From the NCBI GenBank assembly GCA_002389265.1, contig DGOD01000355.1, positions 5,968-12,723 on the forward strand: a stretch of DNA of 6,756 nucleotides. The letters are read 5' to 3'. Made by a program: the position numbers and the translations under genes. The DNA comes from Gammaproteobacteria bacterium UBA4475 (GTDB lineage: Bacteria > Pseudomonadota > Gammaproteobacteria > Pseudomonadales > Azotimanducaceae). Shown here one piece after another: positions 5,583 through 6,756 of this stretch. A model generated the notes under the pieces. The model was given only the letters and a program-made list of their open reading frames with translations, did no database searches and was not told the origin of the DNA. Within the stretch, counting starts at the first letter, position 1; every line of letters starts with the position of its first letter.

Positions 5583-6756
5583 ATGTATCAATCGTTTGTA
5601 CCCACGTTGAGAACACTAATGGGCCCCGGGCCCTCTGATGTCAATCCGCGAATATTAACGGCGATGGCGCGGCCGACCATCGGCCACCTTGATCCTGAGT
5701 TCATTCGAATGATGGATGAAATCAAGGGTATGTTGCAGTATGCGTTCCAGACTAAAAATGAACTGACGCTACCCGTTTCGGCGCCAGGCTCAGCCGGTAT
5801 GGAAACCTGTTTCGTTAATTTAATGGAGCCAGGTGACAAGGTCATCGTCTGTCAAAACGGGGTCTTTGGTGGGCGAATGTCCGAAAATGTGCGGCGACTT
5901 GGTGGCGAAGCGGTCATCGTCGAGCAAGTTTGGGGCCGGGCCATTGATCCTGAGCAGTTGGAGGCGGCGCTACGCCAGCACCCAGACGCAAAAATTGTTG
6001 CATTTGTGCATGCCGAGACATCGACCGGCGTGCAGTCCGATGCGCAGACATTGTGCGCGCTTGCCAAGGCCCATGACTGCCTGACCATCGTTGATTGCGT
6101 GACTTCTTTAGCGGGTACTGAAGTTGCATTGGATGCTTGGGGCGCGGATGCGGCCTACAGCGGCACACAAAAATGTCTGTCTTGTGCGCCTGGCTTATCC
6201 CCCATCAGTCTGAGTCAACGCGCTGTGGATACCGTTAAATCTCGAAAGGCACCGGTGAGTTCCTGGTTTTTGGACTTGAATCTGGTCATGGGTTATTGGG
6301 GTGAAGGGCAAACACGTAGTTACCATCATACGGCGCCGGTCAATGCGCTCTATGGGTTGCATGAGGCATTAGTGGTGTTGCACGAAGAAGGTTTGGCGTC
6401 GAGTTGGAGTCGCCATGCACGGAATCATAATGCGCTGAAAGCTGGGCTAGAAGCCATGGGACTGACATTCGTTGTTCCAGAAGCCGAGCGGTTGCCGCAG
6501 TTGAACCTGGTCAGCGTACCTGAAGGTGTTGATGAGGCCAGTGTGCGCAAGCAATTGCTGCAACAGTACAATCTGGAAATTGGCGCTGGCCTGGGTAGTC
6601 TGGCCGGCCGCGTCTGGCGAATCGGTTTAATGGGATTTGCCAGCAACCCAAAAAATGTGCTGTTCTGCGTTAATGCGTTAGAAGCGGTATTGTCACAATA
6701 TAACGCGCCAATTCATCGAGGCGTTGCGACTGGCGCCGTCCAGGCAGCCTATAAAG
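5583..6756 (+). CDS. PLP-dependent class V aminotransferase, alanine/serine-glyoxylate type (3' end outside window)
   Basis: Predicted to move an amino group between an amino acid (alanine or serine) and glyoxylate or a related oxo acid, using pyridoxal phosphate in the cytoplasm. The frame is open from ATG 5583 to the window edge: 391 codons without a stop, close to the usual 380-400 of the family, so little is missing. Visible features, aligned by memory to human AGXT: N-terminal LMGPGPSDVNPRIL (12-25); cofactor phosphate loop APGSAGME (67-74); Phe95 in NGVFGGR, where human AGXT has the ring-stacking Trp; HAETSTGV (143-150); Asp171 in VDCVTSLAG, expected to pair with the pyridine nitrogen; SGTQK with Lys197 as the Schiff-base lysine; YHHTAPVN (247-254); and Arg346 in WRIGLMG, expected to bind the substrate carboxylate. 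All catalytic positions are present. Substrate cannot be fixed from sequence; ureidoglycine-glyoxylate and other class V specificities remain possible. It lies directly downstream of the rplQ terminator and is functionally unrelated to the ribosomal genes. Confidence 0.9.
   Translation, partial: MYQSFVPTLRTLMGPGPSDVNPRILTAMARPTIGHLDPEFIRMMDEIKGMLQYAFQTKNELTLPVSAPGSAGMETCFVNLMEPGDKVIVCQNGVFGGRMSENVRRLGGEAVIVEQVWGRAIDPEQLEAALRQHPDAKIVAFVHAETSTGVQSDAQTLCALAKAHDCLTIVDCVTSLAGTEVALDAWGADAAYSGTQKCLSCAPGLSPISLSQRAVDTVKSRKAPVSSWFLDLNLVMGYWGEGQTRSYHHTAPVNALYGLHEALVVLHEEGLASSWSRHARNHNALKAGLEAMGLTFVVPEAERLPQLNLVSVPEGVDEASVRKQLLQQYNLEIGAGLGSLAGRVWRIGLMGFASNPKNVLFCVNALEAVLSQYNAPIHRGVATGAVQAAYK

Noticed and set aside
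5588..6646. Open frames on both strands inside the aminotransferase region (5588-5845 -, 5833-6084 +, 5852-6088 -, 5914-6168 -, 6425-6646 -)
   Set aside because: The + frame from 5583 encodes a continuous class V aminotransferase with all active-site motifs, so these are out-of-frame shadows.
1..6756. A previously undescribed system, mobile element, CRISPR array or horizontally acquired island
   Set aside because: Every coding stretch but the last is a conserved ribosomal, secretion or polymerase gene in standard order, the last is a known enzyme family, and no spacer exceeds 100 nt. There are no repeat arrays, transposase remnants or attachment-site-like repeats.

Overview
The window is a continuous, co-directional block of the bacterial S10-spc-alpha ribosomal protein cluster. 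It covers the end of the spc operon (rpsE 3' part, rpmD, rplO, secY, rpmJ) and the whole alpha operon (rpsM, rpsK, rpsD, rpoA, rplQ). An intrinsic terminator follows, and then a nearly complete class V aminotransferase gene that runs off the right edge. All supported genes are on the + strand. Gene order, protein lengths and residue-level similarity (recalled, not searched) to the E. coli proteins point to a gammaproteobacterium. Base composition looks close to half G+C by eye. I cannot name a genus.

Layout: positions 1-2448 hold the spc-operon genes with very short gaps: 3 nt rpsE-rpmD, 11 nt rpmD-rplO, 10 nt rplO-secY and 18 nt secY-rpmJ. rpmJ is only 37 codons and easy to miss. Positions 2483-5499 hold the alpha operon. 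The gap between rpmJ and rpsM is only 34 nt, which leaves little room for a separate promoter and S4-responsive leader of the E. coli kind, so spc and alpha genes are probably one transcript here. The two longest spacers inside the operon, each about 90 nt, lie on either side of rpoA, and each carries a hairpin without a U-tract. A strong 12-bp terminator at 5537-5564 closes the operon.

The ribosomal genes supply subunits of both ribosomal particles. secY encodes the channel of the Sec translocon, and rpoA encodes the alpha subunit of RNA polymerase, so the block couples translation, secretion and transcription capacity. The last gene is a PLP-dependent aminotransferase resembling alanine/serine-glyoxylate aminotransferases. 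It is not part of the ribosomal cluster by function, and its start codon lies only 18 nt after the terminator.

I found no mobile element, CRISPR array, tRNA, rRNA or previously undescribed system. The most interesting points are regulatory: the terminator-start arrangement of the aminotransferase, the missing space for an alpha leader, and the structured spacers around rpoA.
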